DNA of 64,000 nucleotides from Perognathus longimembris pacificus. Taxonomy: Eukaryota; Chordata; Mammalia; Rodentia; Heteromyidae. Position numbers and translations under genes: made by a program. The stretch's first letter is position 1; every line of letters begins with the position of its first letter. Positions 45,650 to 55,659 of the stretch are shown piece by piece. The stretch lies in the NCBI RefSeq assembly GCF_023159225.1, contig NC_063172.1, forward strand, positions 34,518,832-34,582,831. The letters run 5' to 3'. The notes beneath the pieces are model-generated. The model was not told the DNA's origin. It ran no database searches and saw nothing but the letters and a program-made list of their open reading frames with translations.

Positions 45650-46110
45650 AGTATAAATGCTTTCTAATTATTCCCTTCCTAAATAATGTTTTTGAACAGT
45701 GGAAAATCTATAAAAGATTCACTGAATTTTCTAAAATAATACTAGACCCTATCATTAATCTTATCAAAAATAGCTTAAAAAGAAGCATCAAAGCATAAAA
45801 TTTATAATATAATTTAATTTTCAACATTGATTTTGGACCCATTATGTGGGTCCAAACCTTCGTAATACTATATTAACCATAGTGACATGGCAAAGATATA
45901 TAGCAGGAATAACTCTATGAGGAGGTAATAAATTGTGAAGCAGAATTTAAGAAACCTTTTTGTTCTTTCCACCATTCAAATAAACACTTCCTCAGATTTG
46001 TACTGTCTTGGACTACAAAGACCACAGGTTCCCAAGGAGACATGGTCATCACAAAGAGAGATAATTACTAGGAAGATTGTCATTACATTATCTCAAAGAT
46101 GAAAGCACAT
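45650..46110. other. Unique non-coding DNA
   Basis: Nothing recognisable. A short inverted repeat 'ttggacccattatgtgggtccaa' pattern lies at 45833-45855 (arms 'ttggaccca' and 'tgggtccaa'). Confidence 0.4.
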
Positions 46111-46114
46111 AAAA

Positions 46115-46320
46115 AAATACAAGTAACCCTAGCTAGGCAGTAGGCTGAGATCTGACAATCATGGTTCAATGCATCCTGGGAAGAAAAGTTTGTGAGACTA
46201 TCTCTGATTAACCACCAAAAGAAGCTGAAAGTAGAGTTGTGACTCAATTGGTGGAGCACCAGCCTTGAGTGAAAACAAGCTCAGGGACAATGTCCAGGCC
46301 CTGAGTTCAAACCCCAGTAA

Positions 46321-46321
<1 letters not shown>
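46115..46321 (+). mobile_element. Composite SINE
   Basis: Left part 'taaccctagctaggcagtag', 'gctgagatctgacaatc'; linker 'gattaaccaccaaaag'; right part 'gtagagttgtgactcaattg', 'gagcaccagccttgagtg', 'caatgtccaggccctgag', 'ttcaaaccccag'. It passes directly into (CA)n. Confidence 0.78.

Positions 46322-46367
<46 letters not shown>
46322..46367. repeat. (CA)n microsatellite at SINE 3' end
   Basis: About 23 CA units in the place of the SINE tail, like the arrays at 2379 and 9373. Confidence 0.96.
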
Positions 46368-46369
<2 letters not shown>

Positions 46370-46439
46370 ACTCAAAATATAGCCCCATGATAAACAGCAA
46401 ACACCTAATTTTTTTTGAAGATTGAGAAGTATCACTCAG

Positions 46440-46555
46440 GCTCTTTCTCTCTTCTTTCTCTGTCTCTCTCTTCCTATTTTTTTCTCTTTCTTTCTGTCTC
46501 TATCTCTGTCTCTCTGCCTCTCGGTCTCTCTCTCTGTCTCTCTGTCTCTCTCTCT

Positions 46556-46601
<46 letters not shown>

Positions 46602-46602
46602 A
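46440..46602. repeat. CT-rich tract followed by (CA)n
   Basis: TCTCTG/TTTC words (46440-46557), then about 20 CA units. Leucine/serine-rich frames with a His-Thr run are translations of this repeat. Confidence 0.95.
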
Positions 46603-46609
46603 ATACAAA

Positions 46610-47117
46610 GAAGGTCCTGTCTTGTACATTTCATGAAGGATGAACATGCTTTGCTATCTTTCTCTTACAAGTCTAACCCTTAGAAAACACACTTCTGCAT
46701 CTGCCACACTTCTCTTACCACTGGGTTTTTATTTTACTTGCCTCACATTTTAGTTTTTTAGGTCCTGATCAGGAGAATTGTTTCTAACTTTGTGAATAGA
46801 ACTTGTCTGTCCTCCTTCATTGTTCCCTATATTTAACCTATCCTGGGATGACTGGGGATTGTTCACTGTTCCTCTCTCATCCTAATGTTTTATGCAGCGT
46901 TAGAATGGAAGGAGTGGCAGAGTAACAATTCCTGGATGTCTAGTGGCTGGCATGTTTGGTTGGTCATCATTGTGTCAAGTGTGTGATCCTCAAGTGAGAG
47001 CACATGTGGCTGCCAGTATGTTCCTCGCTTCTTTATACACTGATGATTTTCTGAGTTTGAACCTCTATAATCTTTCAAGTCAGTCAATGTTACAGAATGA
47101 GCTCTGTGCTTCACAGA
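46610..47117. other. Unique non-coding DNA
   Basis: Nothing recognised. Confidence 0.35.
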
Positions 47118-47202
47118 TTCAGATGTTGAATTCTTAGATCCCAGAACTTTAGAATGTGGTCATGTAAGGAGTCGAGGACATTAGTGAGGTGATTCATTTA
47201 TG

Positions 47203-47246
<44 letters not shown>

Positions 47247-47490
47247 TCCAATCTGATTTTAGAATCTCTCTGTCAGAAGAGACATGAAGGTTATATAAGA
47301 CCTGAGATAGGATGCGTGAAGACAGACACAGGGAAAATGAGGCCAGTTGCAAACCAAAGAGAGTGGACTCAGAAGAAAACAAACTGAATTCCCTTTGATT
47401 TTTGGACTTGTAGTTTATAGAACTTCAAGGAAAATGTCATTGCTTACAGGCACTAAGTCTATGGTATTTTGTCATGGTATTCCTCACAAA
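47118..47490 (+). mobile_element. MLT1-like LTR remnant containing (TG)n
   Basis: 'agatgttgaattcttagatc', 'ctttagaatgtggtcatg', then after the (TG)n array 'gaagacagacacagggaaa', 'ggccagttgcaaaccaaag', 'tttggacttgtagtttata', 'ctaagtctatggtattttg', 'tcatggtattcctcac', which follow the MaLR LTR 3' half. Old and non-coding. Confidence 0.55.
47204..47245. repeat. (TG)n microsatellite
   Basis: About 21 TG units inside the LTR remnant. Confidence 0.97.
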
Positions 47491-47494
47491 TGAA

Positions 47495-48010
47495 TATAGA
47501 TAGTATTTTGTCTTATTATACATATCATAAGATTCAAGAGACAAAGATTTATTATGTTTTATTCTCTGATTGAATGTAAGCAGTTATACTGTGCCTGACT
47601 AGAATCAGACACTCTATGGATTTAGGACCATTATATACAAGTGTGGAAAGGCCAAGTTAGCATCATTTTGATTAAGGTGTGATGAGTCTGGTCACTGATC
47701 AAGCACCTCTTGAGGAAGAAATGGAACTGAGACTTAGCTGGCCACAATTTTAAGCTATGTTGGCTAGTTGAAGGCCATGGAAAGCAGTGATGTCGTTTAC
47801 TTTTTTACCCACAACACTCTAATAACCAGTTTGCACAAGAGATCAAACACATGGGTAGACTTGCAATCTGAAAAGCCACATCTGAAAAGTTAGGTTCAGT
47901 TTCGAGATGTAAAAGTTTAGCTTAATAGATAACAAACACAAAACTTCATAACATTTATAAGTAATATAATAAATTTTGGTTAGACTCCTCCATCTGAAAG
48001 GACATATAAC
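47495..48010. other. Unique non-coding DNA
   Basis: Nothing recognised. Confidence 0.35.
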
Positions 48011-48014
48011 AATA

Positions 48015-48110
48015 AGATATATAACATATATTTGTATATGCATATAAATATGTACATATATAGGATGTATGTATATATGTATGTGTGGTTTATATGTATA
48101 TATGCATAAC
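48015..48110. repeat. (TATG/TATA)n AT-rich simple repeat
   Basis: Alternating purine-pyrimidine words of TATATG and GTATATA type. Confidence 0.88.
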
Positions 48111-48359
48111 ACATTCAGGATGACTTACATTTAAACCTAAAACAACACCCATGGAAGTTTCTTACAGTATTGGAGAAAGCAGTTCTACTTTGCAAGTGAG
48201 AAACCTTAAGAAAGATATAGGAAACTGAAGTCATCGAAATAAAACAGGCTTAGTGAGAAAACAATTTAACCATTAAAGGATTCCAACTTGAGAAATTCGG
48301 AGTGTCCTTGTGAAAAACTGTCACAAAACATGAAAATCCAAAAAGAAGCAAGTTTCAAT

Positions 48360-48545
48360 CTTCATTCTCTCATTAGCCTATGGCTTCAGCTAGATTCTTT
48401 GCACAAAGAATATGCACCTCAGTTTTCTCATCTGGAAAATGAGGATGGTAATAGCATGTGCTATGACTGCAAGAGCATTTGTGATTACCACATGGAAAAG
48501 ACTTACACAAGAGGCTTGGGGTCATTTCTAACTAGAAAGCACTGA
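48360..48545 (+). mobile_element. MIR SINE remnant
   Basis: 'cacctcagttttctcatctg', 'gaaaatgaggatggtaata', 'agagcatttgtgattacca' and 'agaaagcactgaatgatgtt' follow the MIR 3' half in order. Confidence 0.68.
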
Positions 48546-48554
48546 ATGATGTTA

Positions 48555-49222
48555 CATCTCCAGTGGAGCTTGTAGGAAGAGAAAGAAGTGCAGCCTGAAA
48601 GCCTTATGTTGGTGCCAGAGTTTCCTCAAGACCAAGTTTTCAGAGAAAAAGAATTGCAGAAACAAAATGTGAACTATCTTTGCAAGATGAGGACTTTTTG
48701 TTGTGTTCAGACTTGGAGGCAAGAAGGGAGACTAATTCTCCCCTGGTCCCTTCCAAATGACCTTTCAAATTCTCCTCTAGCCTTTACTTCCATAAGGCAT
48801 CTAATTGGCCTTTCTGGCAGCTCATAGAAAAGTGCTATTCCCAAGCCTTCCAGTGAGCTCTTAAAGGAAAATGCCCTTGTTCTCTGAGACTTAACACCCG
48901 GCCCTGTGAACATGAGCAAGATTATTCTCTTCGAGCAGCTCTTTTCACATGTGATAAGCTTGGCAAGTTGCCCTGGTAAGTGTCAAGCCCTGAATGTTTT
49001 TGTTTTTGCCCTGGTGGTCCTGAGGAGTTACTGGAATACTTCTGGGGATCTGTTTTGCATCAGGTTCTTGGTGGATAGTGACATTGAGAAGAAACAGGTA
49101 GAGACAGAAAGGGGCTCTGGACTTCATCGCAGTTAATTCTAATAGCAGACTCCTTGTCTGCCCTGGCTGCCTTGAAAGTTCCTTGGCTCCTTCCCTTTGT
49201 GTTTCTCAGTATTACAGGGCAA

Positions 49223-49224
<2 letters not shown>
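48555..49224. other. Unique non-coding DNA
   Basis: Open frames of 60-79 codons on both strands have no recognisable product. No repeat recognised. Confidence 0.35.

Positions 49225-49270
<46 letters not shown>
49225..49270. repeat. (GT)n microsatellite
   Basis: About 22 GT units. Confidence 0.97.
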
Positions 49271-49272
<2 letters not shown>

Positions 49273-49274
49273 TT

Positions 49275-49963
49275 TCTTCTTTTACTCTCCCAAGAGACTT
49301 GTCAAAACTCCTTATCTCTTGATGAATGAAAGGAATTTCTCTTGGGCGGGCAGGACCTGGCTAATGTAGCCCTGGTTAGCACCAGTAGGTCACTGAGCTA
49401 AGGGAGCACCCAGAAGGCAAAGTGCATTGAAAATATCACCACTGCTGTTGTGCCAGGAAGTGTCATCAGCGGGCATTTTTCTCCAGGACAGGGAAGGAAG
49501 TGAGGGAGGACAAGAAGAGGTAAAGCTACTGGTAGTAATCTTGAGGTTATTTACTTGGATGGGGAGAGAGGTACCCGGTACCAGTTAACAATGTCTTTGG
49601 CCCTTGCAACATTTATTACACTTTGATATTTGAAAGTATGTTGACAGGGTTACCGTATTTCAGAGTTAGGTAGAAATCTATGCTCCTTTATTTTTTCATT
49701 TCCTTTTCTTTATACCTCAACCATCTGAAACTGTTTTGTTTTCTAATTCTACAAAGCAAGGATTGGAATAGAGTAAAGAGAACCTCTATCCATTAGTACA
49801 AATGATCAATGAAGCCCAGTTATGATTGTACTTCTCATTGTGCTTCATTTGCCCATTGACTTTCAAGGGGTGACAGCTCTTATAATAACATAATGATTGA
49901 ATCAAAAGAGCAAGGAAACAATTCTCCTTTCAGCCTCTTCAAGTGACCATCACCATTGTCCAC
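49275..49963. other. Unique non-coding DNA
   Basis: Nothing recognised. 49340-49580 is moderately GC-rich with no CpG clustering. Confidence 0.35.
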
Positions 49964-49977
49964 AAATAGTAAAAGGC
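49964..49977. repeat. Target-site duplication, left copy (imperfect)
   Basis: 'aaatagtaaaaggc'; the partner at 50494-50508 has one extra A. Confidence 0.7.
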
Positions 49978-50493
49978 TAGTCACAGCAGAGGATCACAAG
50001 AGCCTAGTAGCTATGCCCTTATGAATGCATAACATGATGCTAAGTGAAATGAACTCCATGCTATAGAAGCGACTGTAATATCACTGTTGTAATTACTTTC
50101 AACATGCCATGTGAAACGATAGCTTCTATTGTTGATGATCCTCTTGTGTCCCCTTCTTGTGGTTGTACCCGCACTATCACTGTATCTTATCTGAGTACAC
50201 TGGAAACTGTATATACTGGTATTAGAACTAGGGAATTGAAAGGGCATATCAAAATTGAGGAACAAAGGATAAAAAGACAAACAACTCCAAAAGCAATATT
50301 TGTAAAACCATTTGGTGTAAACCAACTGAATAACTCATGGGGGGAGAAGGAAAGGGGGAGGGGGAGGGGGGAATAAGGGAGGAGGTAACAAACAGTACAA
50401 GAAATGTACCCAAGTCCTAACGTATGAAACTGTAACCTCTCTGTACATCACTTTGACAATAGATAAAAATAATAAAAATAATAAAAAAGGAAA
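49975..50493 (+). mobile_element. L1 3' UTR and end, 5'-truncated
   Basis: Begins 'ggctagtcacagcagagg', continues 'atgctaagtgaaatgaact', 'cactatcactgtatcttatc', 'aaaagcaatatttgtaaaac', a G-rich tract (50339-50371), 'acaagaaatgtacccaagtc', 'gaaactgtaacctctctgt', 'acatcactttgacaatag' and an A-rich tail with AATAAAAA units. It is colinear with the L1 end at 20778-21295. Flanked by an imperfect 14/15-bp duplication. Confidence 0.85.
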
Positions 50494-50508
50494 AAATAGT
50501 AAAAAGGC
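50494..50508. repeat. Target-site duplication, right copy (imperfect)
   Basis: 'aaatagtaaaaaggc', one A longer than the copy at 49964-49977. Confidence 0.7.
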
Positions 50509-50727
50509 CAAGTGCAAAGGAAAGAAAAGAAGCTGTCTTAGTTTCATGGGCTGAGGTAGGAATTGAGGGAAGATGAAAGGACAATGACAGGTGGCCATAC
50601 ATTGATTGGCCAAGATTTGTGTTTGTTACATATTTATAATTGGTTTACTAAGTACTTGAGCATCAAGAATGTTCAGCTTTCCCTCAAAATCATTTTAGAA
50701 TCTTGAAGAAAGCTATAGGGAATGCAG

Positions 50728-50778
50728 TATGAATAACAGCACTTGAAAGTCAGAAGACCTGTGTTTAGATCTACACTT
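50728..50778 (+). mobile_element. MIR SINE, 5' part
   Basis: 'gtatgaataacagcacttg', 'aaagtcagaagacctgtg' and 'tttagatctacactttg' match the MIR 5' region. It resumes near 51070 after an inserted composite SINE. Confidence 0.55.
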
Positions 50779-50780
50779 TG

Positions 50781-50984
50781 CACTGGGCACCAGTGGCTCA
50801 CATCTGTAATCCCAACAACTCAGGAGGTTGAGATCTGAAGGATTTCAGTTCAAAGCCATCTCATGGTGAGACATCTCTGAGATACCACCCCCAAAGCAAA
50901 TACCATATGAACAGCTGGAGGCATGGCTTATTTGGCAGAGTACCAGCTGAGTAACAGTGTTCAAGCCCTGATACCACCATAAAC
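50781..50984 (+). mobile_element. Composite SINE inside a MIR
   Basis: Left part 'ggcaccagtggctcacatct', 'gtaatcccaacaactcagg', 'ttcaaagccatctcatgg'; right part 'ggcatggcttatttggcag', 'agtaccagctgagtaacag', 'ttcaagccctgataccac', then A-rich and a GATA array. The left part is Alu/B1-like. Confidence 0.75.
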
Positions 50985-50994
50985 AAATAATTGA

Positions 50995-51069
50995 TGATAG
51001 GTAGATAGATGGATAGATAGATAGATAATAGATACATACATAGATAGATAATAGATACATAGATAGAGA
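50995..51069. repeat. (GATA)n interrupted microsatellite
   Basis: GATA units interrupted by GGTA, GATG and ACATA words; it follows the composite SINE tail. Confidence 0.93.
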
Positions 51070-51190
51070 GAATTTTCTTCTTGCTCTATATAAGCAGCTT
51101 CAGCACATTAAGTCACTTATAAACTGCATTCTCATCTGTAAAGTGCATATGGAAATAATATCTACCTTTTATTGTATAGGGATAGGTTTT
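51070..51190 (+). mobile_element. MIR SINE, 3' part
   Basis: 'cattaagtcacttataaac', 'tgcattctcatctgtaaag', 'gcatatggaaataatatct', 'accttttattgtataggg' complete the MIR begun at 50728. Confidence 0.6.
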
Positions 51191-51329
51191 ATTTTTTTAA
51201 CTTTAAATTTGTTTCAATGTAATCATTTATCACACCTCCCCAGGAGGACCTATGGGATATATATTTCAAGCTACAAAGAAAACATATATACATTTAGTTT
51301 AAAAATTAAAAAGACGTTTTAATCAAATG

Positions 51330-51600
51330 CCTTTTTAGCGAACATCAAGCTCATCCACGTTTTTCTTTCCTCAGGAAATAGAAAGTTCTTCGCCGGGATT
51401 CTGTTATTTAGTCTGTAAGAGCAGACATTTTCATCCCGCTTTTGCTGTCTGCCACACAGAAGGGAAGAAATAGAATTGCATTTCTTACATTAGCTGTATG
51501 GTACCGCAGGCTAATCATGAGATTAGCAATTGGACGTGTGAGAGACAGCCTCATAAATATCTTAGCAAAGACACTTGTACCCCGTTTGGCTGACTTCTAC
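51330..51600. promoter_or_regulatory. Candidate conserved non-coding element
   Basis: Unique DNA with about eight CpGs in 270 bp and a perfect 7-bp inverted repeat, GCTAATC-ATGA-GATTAGC, at 51510-51527; both arms contain a TAATC homeodomain-type core. No repeat signature and no open frame of note. Regulatory function is an inference from composition and motif structure. Confidence 0.4.
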
Positions 51601-51604
51601 CTCA

Positions 51605-53155
51605 TACTCTGAGGGAATATCTTCCTAAAGTAAAAAAGAATAAATTCTCTTCTTCCCTCTGATCATTTGTTTCTCTCCTTTCTATCAACTTCTTGAAGTC
51701 CTAACACTGCTTATGATCCTCTGGGTTATTATATTCTGAGATGTAACAAAAACTCTTCAGTATGCATCTTTGCCTATGACTGCAATACTTGTTCATGATT
51801 TAGCATCTCCTCATACTTCTCTTGCATTCTCCAAGCAGGCCTGACTTTGTGCTCAAACAGTTACATTTGTTACATTAGAACTATGCCTCCCCCCTCATTG
51901 TCCACTTTATCATTTAATGTTTTGATGGACAATGAACTCAAGACATTCCATGAGATTCAGGGGTTGGTAAATGATCCTACTGAATTCAGGAGGATCAAAG
52001 AAGATAATTCTTAGATGTACAGTCTCATGATGTTTATCTTAAAATCGACCTTACAGATCCTTTTCAGCCACCTCACTAGGTGAACCAGGAAACTGAACTC
52101 TAAAGAGAGGAAGAGTCTGACAGAGGTTGTAGATAAAAGTTATTTATGCCCATTAAATGTAAATTTGAGACTTAAACTCTAATTTGAGATAAAACAGACT
52201 ATTTTTTAACAAGGAAGTGAATAAGAGGAAAATGAGAAAATTTAGAAACCATATGGCTTGGATAGAAAAAATGTAGAGAAATTTATGGATACAGTGGAAT
52301 GGAGGGATAAGAGAATAGAGCAAGGAATGATACTTAAATAAATTTACCAGGAAAATATTAAGAAGCCAATGAAAAGCTGAAAGTCTAATTGGGTAACTAC
52401 CAGGAGCTAGAAGGCTTGATTTTAGGAGATTATATAACCTGAACACTTCTGAAGCTAATGATGAAGGCTTAAGGAAGAGAAAGCTTAAAAGAAAAGATGG
52501 ATAAGGATAACTTGAAAGACTAATTTGGGTGAAATTTTGGTCAAATAATATCAGAATGTAGGACTTTGGCAGCTTTAATCTTGTCAACAATACTGGTATG
52601 TATTAATTTTTATAGAATGTATTTCAATTATGCTTAGAAATTACTTATGCATCCAATGCCTTTGTGGCTTGTGGATCTTGTAAGATCTTCTCAAGAGTGA
52701 GAACTGTGATAAAATATGAGGAAAATATTCAATAATTATTATTCGAACCTGTATATGATACAAAGTACTACTGAGTATCTAAATTACATAAGTGAAGTTG
52801 GGTGGATTTGCATTGTCAGATACACTTTAGAGATTTTAGCAATATGTACCTCGTGAAAATATTTCTCAGAGTGTAGATGTGGCGTTGAAGCTCAGGTTAC
52901 TATATACATGAGGTTTCTAATTTAGTTATCAGGCAGTATTTATTTTATATATAAAGCAGAAATGAAATTATTGTAACAAGTAAGATAGTAAAAGTCTACA
53001 TTGCAGGAATAAAAGTGATTTCTTTTTTTTTAAAAAAAGAGGAATGACATCTACTATAACCATGTTAAAATTTCTGCATCACATCAGGCAAACAAGGAAA
53101 AAAAGACCAGAGATATGAAGATGAATTATTCAGATCTACCAAGTGTCACTCAAGC
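51605..53155. other. Unique non-coding DNA
   Basis: A 145-codon antisense frame (52153-52590) is rich in Leu, Ser, Phe and Ile, as expected for the complement of A-rich sequence, and has no recognisable domain. 51655-51860 and 52060-52115 may hold very old L2 or MIR pieces, too weak to call. Confidence 0.4.
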
Positions 53156-53159
53156 TGTT

Positions 53160-53440
53160 CTGTTTTGAAGATTCACTCATTAATTTATTCCTTTATATAA
53201 TCTTATTAAATAGCTACAAGGTACTTGGTTTTACAAAATAGCAGGACAATGTGTTTAGTCTTAAAAAAGCTAGAAATTTGGCAGTAAAATCTCTCTTCAC
53301 ATAAATATCTCTGGTGCAATGCTTGCAACTAGCACAAAGGAGGAAGAAATGTGAGGCCCATCTCATAAAGGAAGTGATCCTTAGAGTAGGACCAAAGAGA
53401 AGACTAGAATATTTTTAAGTCACAGAGTGGCAAAAGGCCA
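53160..53440 (+). mobile_element. Possible ancient interspersed repeat
   Basis: 'cactcattaatttattcctt', 'aatagctacaaggtacttgg', 'ataaaggaagtgatcctta' follow a motif order shared with the stretch at 8250-9780. Family not named. Confidence 0.3.
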
Positions 53441-53444
53441 TTGT

Positions 53445-53787
53445 GGATTATACTGTATAAAAAGTCATAGAGGCACTGTAGTGTGTCTCAAACTAATATA
53501 TGAAAGGTTAATATGGAAGAGATTCCATTAAAATTAGTATGAGGATATAATGTTCAATAACAGCATTTTAGAAATTATATATCCTTATTAAAATATTAAA
53601 TCCCTGCCCTACATTTCATGCTGTAAGAAATCAAATTCCACGTGGATTAACAGCATAGAAAAAAAGGGTCCTATTTATAATATTGAGATTAGGCAAATAA
53701 TAAACCAAATGCATGCATTATATCAAAAATAATTTTTCACAGTGAAGTATCAATACAGCAGACTATATTTAACTTTAAGCCAATGTT

Positions 53788-53789
<2 letters not shown>
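53445..53789. other. Unique non-coding DNA
   Basis: Nothing recognised. Confidence 0.35.

Positions 53790-53828
<39 letters not shown>
53790..53828. repeat. (CA)n microsatellite
   Basis: About 19 CA units. Confidence 0.97.
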
Positions 53829-53829
<1 letters not shown>

Positions 53830-54319
53830 CACTATACCATAAATAAGACAGCATAAGGACAGAATATAAGAAAGTAAATTATCTAGAATTTTTAAAGACT
53901 GTACATGCACACATATACACTTAACTTAATAGAAAAATAGCAGAAAATAGGTAATTCACAGATAAGGGAAGGAAAATTTTTTTCCTAAAGCACAGGAAAA
54001 GCTGCCTAGCTGACTTTCTGACCCAACAAAACCAAAACTAGATGTAATTTCAGACTTACCAATTTGACAAACTGTTAAATGTTGGGGAACAGCAGATTAA
54101 AGCAAGATAGAATGGGGGTACTCTCATATACTGTAACAGAACTAAAGTTATTTGGAGTCCAATGTGGCAATATCTAGCAAATGTGAAAATGCATATTTCT
54201 TTTATCTCATCCACTTTATCCCTTAAGTTAGAATACAATAAACTCTAGTTAATGTGGATCATAGTATTTGTGTGAAGGTAAAAGCTGAAAAAAAGACCCA
54301 TAAATATTCATTACAAAGG
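53830..54319. other. Unique non-coding DNA
   Basis: Nothing recognised. Confidence 0.35.
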
Positions 54320-54343
54320 GAAAAGATAGGTATCACCCTTGTC

Positions 54344-54357
54344 AATAATCCTAGGTA
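54344..54357. repeat. Target-site duplication, left copy
   Basis: 'aataatcctaggta', repeated exactly at 54568-54581. Confidence 0.95.
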
Positions 54358-54567
54358 GGCTGGGAATATGGCCTAGTGGCAAGAGGGCTTGCCTCGTATA
54401 CATGAGGCCCCTGGGTTCAATTCCTCAGCACCACATATACAGAAAATGGCCAGAAGTGGCGCTGTGGCTCAAGTGGCAGAGTGCTAGCCTTGAGCAAAAA
54501 AGAAGCCAGGGACAGTGCTCAGGCCCTGAGTTCGCGGCCTAGGACTGGCCAAAAAAAAAAAAATAAT
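54358..54567 (+). mobile_element. IDL-Geo dimeric SINE inside a B1-like SINE
   Basis: Complete dimer: IDL ('ggctgggaatatggcctag', 'gcttgcctcgtatacatg', 'gggttcaattcctcag'), Geo ('gaagtggcgctgtggctc', 'ttgagcaaaaaagaagcc', 'ctaggactggcc'), A-rich tail. A perfect 14-bp duplication flanks it. Older diagnostic states. Confidence 0.96.
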
Positions 54568-54581
54568 AATAATCCTAGGTA
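54568..54581. repeat. Target-site duplication, right copy
   Basis: Exact copy of 54344-54357. Confidence 0.95.
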
Positions 54582-54664
54582 TTTGGGACGTGGAGGTGAT
54601 AAGAACTTTTAAGGACAGCCTGAGCAAGATGTTAGTGAGACTCTCATTTCAACCAACAAGTGAG

Positions 54665-54835
54665 GCATAAGGGTGCCTATCTGTAACCCAAGCTTTATTA
54701 GAAGGATCGTGGTCCACGGCACGTCCTGAGAAGGTGAAACTATCCGGAAAATAACTAAACCAAAAACAGCTGGTTGGCTCAAGTTATCTAGGACCTTTAT
54801 GAGGTCCTTAGTTCAAACCCTAGTAGTGTCAGAGA
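54665..54835 (+). mobile_element. Composite SINE, diverged
   Basis: 'gggtgcctatctgtaaccc' (7SL-like), 'aaggatcgtggtccacgg', 'gctggttggctcaagttat' and 'gttcaaaccctag' (tRNA-like right part). Confidence 0.5.
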
Positions 54836-55046
54836 CAGAGAAAACAATGAGCAAAGATAAATACACTAAGCCTGTGAATATCAATGTGATTAAATATTGA
54901 ATATATAAGAGTAACCAAAACTAAGTTCCATATTGATGATCTGTAATGTGCCTAAAGATATAAAATAACATCTAAAAATACAAAAATATACATGGCTTGA
55001 AACTAATACCAAGCTCATGATCTTATCATTTCTGTGATACTTTCTC

Positions 55047-55069
55047 AAAAAAAAAAAAAAAAAAAAAAA
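55047..55069. repeat. Poly(A) run of about 23
   Basis: Pure A-run with no recognisable SINE head attached. Confidence 0.95.
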
Positions 55070-55352
55070 GAATCATGGCAGGCATCTCTATCCCTCTGCT
55101 AATAGGTGTTCCACCACAGTTTTCTGTTTGTTCTACATATGACATAATATGAAATCACAGCTTTCAATTTTTATGAAGTTCAGGAATTATTCAAAGAAAG
55201 TTTCCTCTTCCTCCAAACTATGAGATTTGCCAGAGTCCTACAATTACAAGAAATCAAAGGGCTAGCTCTATCATGGACATGGTGTTCTCTTCTTTCTCTC
55301 TTTCCTTTCTCTTTTTCTTGTTCTCCTTCTTCTTCTTCTTTTTTTTTTTTTT

Positions 55353-55412
55353 TGAAGTGCTGGAGATCAAATTCATGACAAGTATTTTTCCATAGAACTA
55401 CCCTCAATGTTG
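55353..55412 (-). mobile_element. ID-like SINE fragment
   Basis: Antisense 'gaagtgctggagatcaaatt' is the complement of an ID box B region, preceded on the plus strand by a (TTC)n and T-run tail (55313-55353). Confidence 0.45.
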
Positions 55413-55454
55413 ATTCTTAGAACGTGAACATATCTCAACTAAAGACCAATTGGT

Positions 55455-55516
<62 letters not shown>
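55455..55516. repeat. (GATA)n microsatellite
   Basis: About 15 perfect GATA units. Confidence 0.98.
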
Positions 55517-55605
55517 TTATGCATGAATCTGTGTTTGGATGATACTTTAGCAGGATAGGAACCTCCCAGAGGTGGATTTTTTTTTATAATTTGTGATGAT
55601 GAAAC

Positions 55606-55655
55606 AGAGGAAGAAAGACAGAAAGACAGTCAGACAGACAGAGACAGAAAGAGGG
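55606..55655. repeat. (GACA/GAAA)n impure purine-rich repeat
   Basis: AGACAGAAAGACAG words. Confidence 0.85.
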
Positions 55656-55659
55656 ATAG

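Larger units (their letters stand above)
54320..54660 (+). mobile_element. Older B1-like SINE split by an IDL-Geo insertion
   Basis: The left fragment (54320-54357, 'cttgtcaataatcctaggta') continues after the inserted SINE at 54568 ('cctaggtatttgggacgtgg', 'aggacagcctgagcaagat', 'agtgagactctcatttc'). Together they read as a 7SL-like unit. The second fragment carries the duplicated target site. Confidence 0.6.

Noticed and set aside
20920..50325. Two similar 104-codon frames at 20920-21234 (+) and 50011-50325 (-)
   Set aside because: They are antisense readings of the same L1 3' UTR segment in two L1 copies, so the protein similarity is a by-product of the repeat.
52153..52590. 145-codon antisense frame
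   Set aside because: Leu/Ser/Phe/Ile-rich composition matches the complement of A-rich DNA. No domain, signal or splice context is recognisable.
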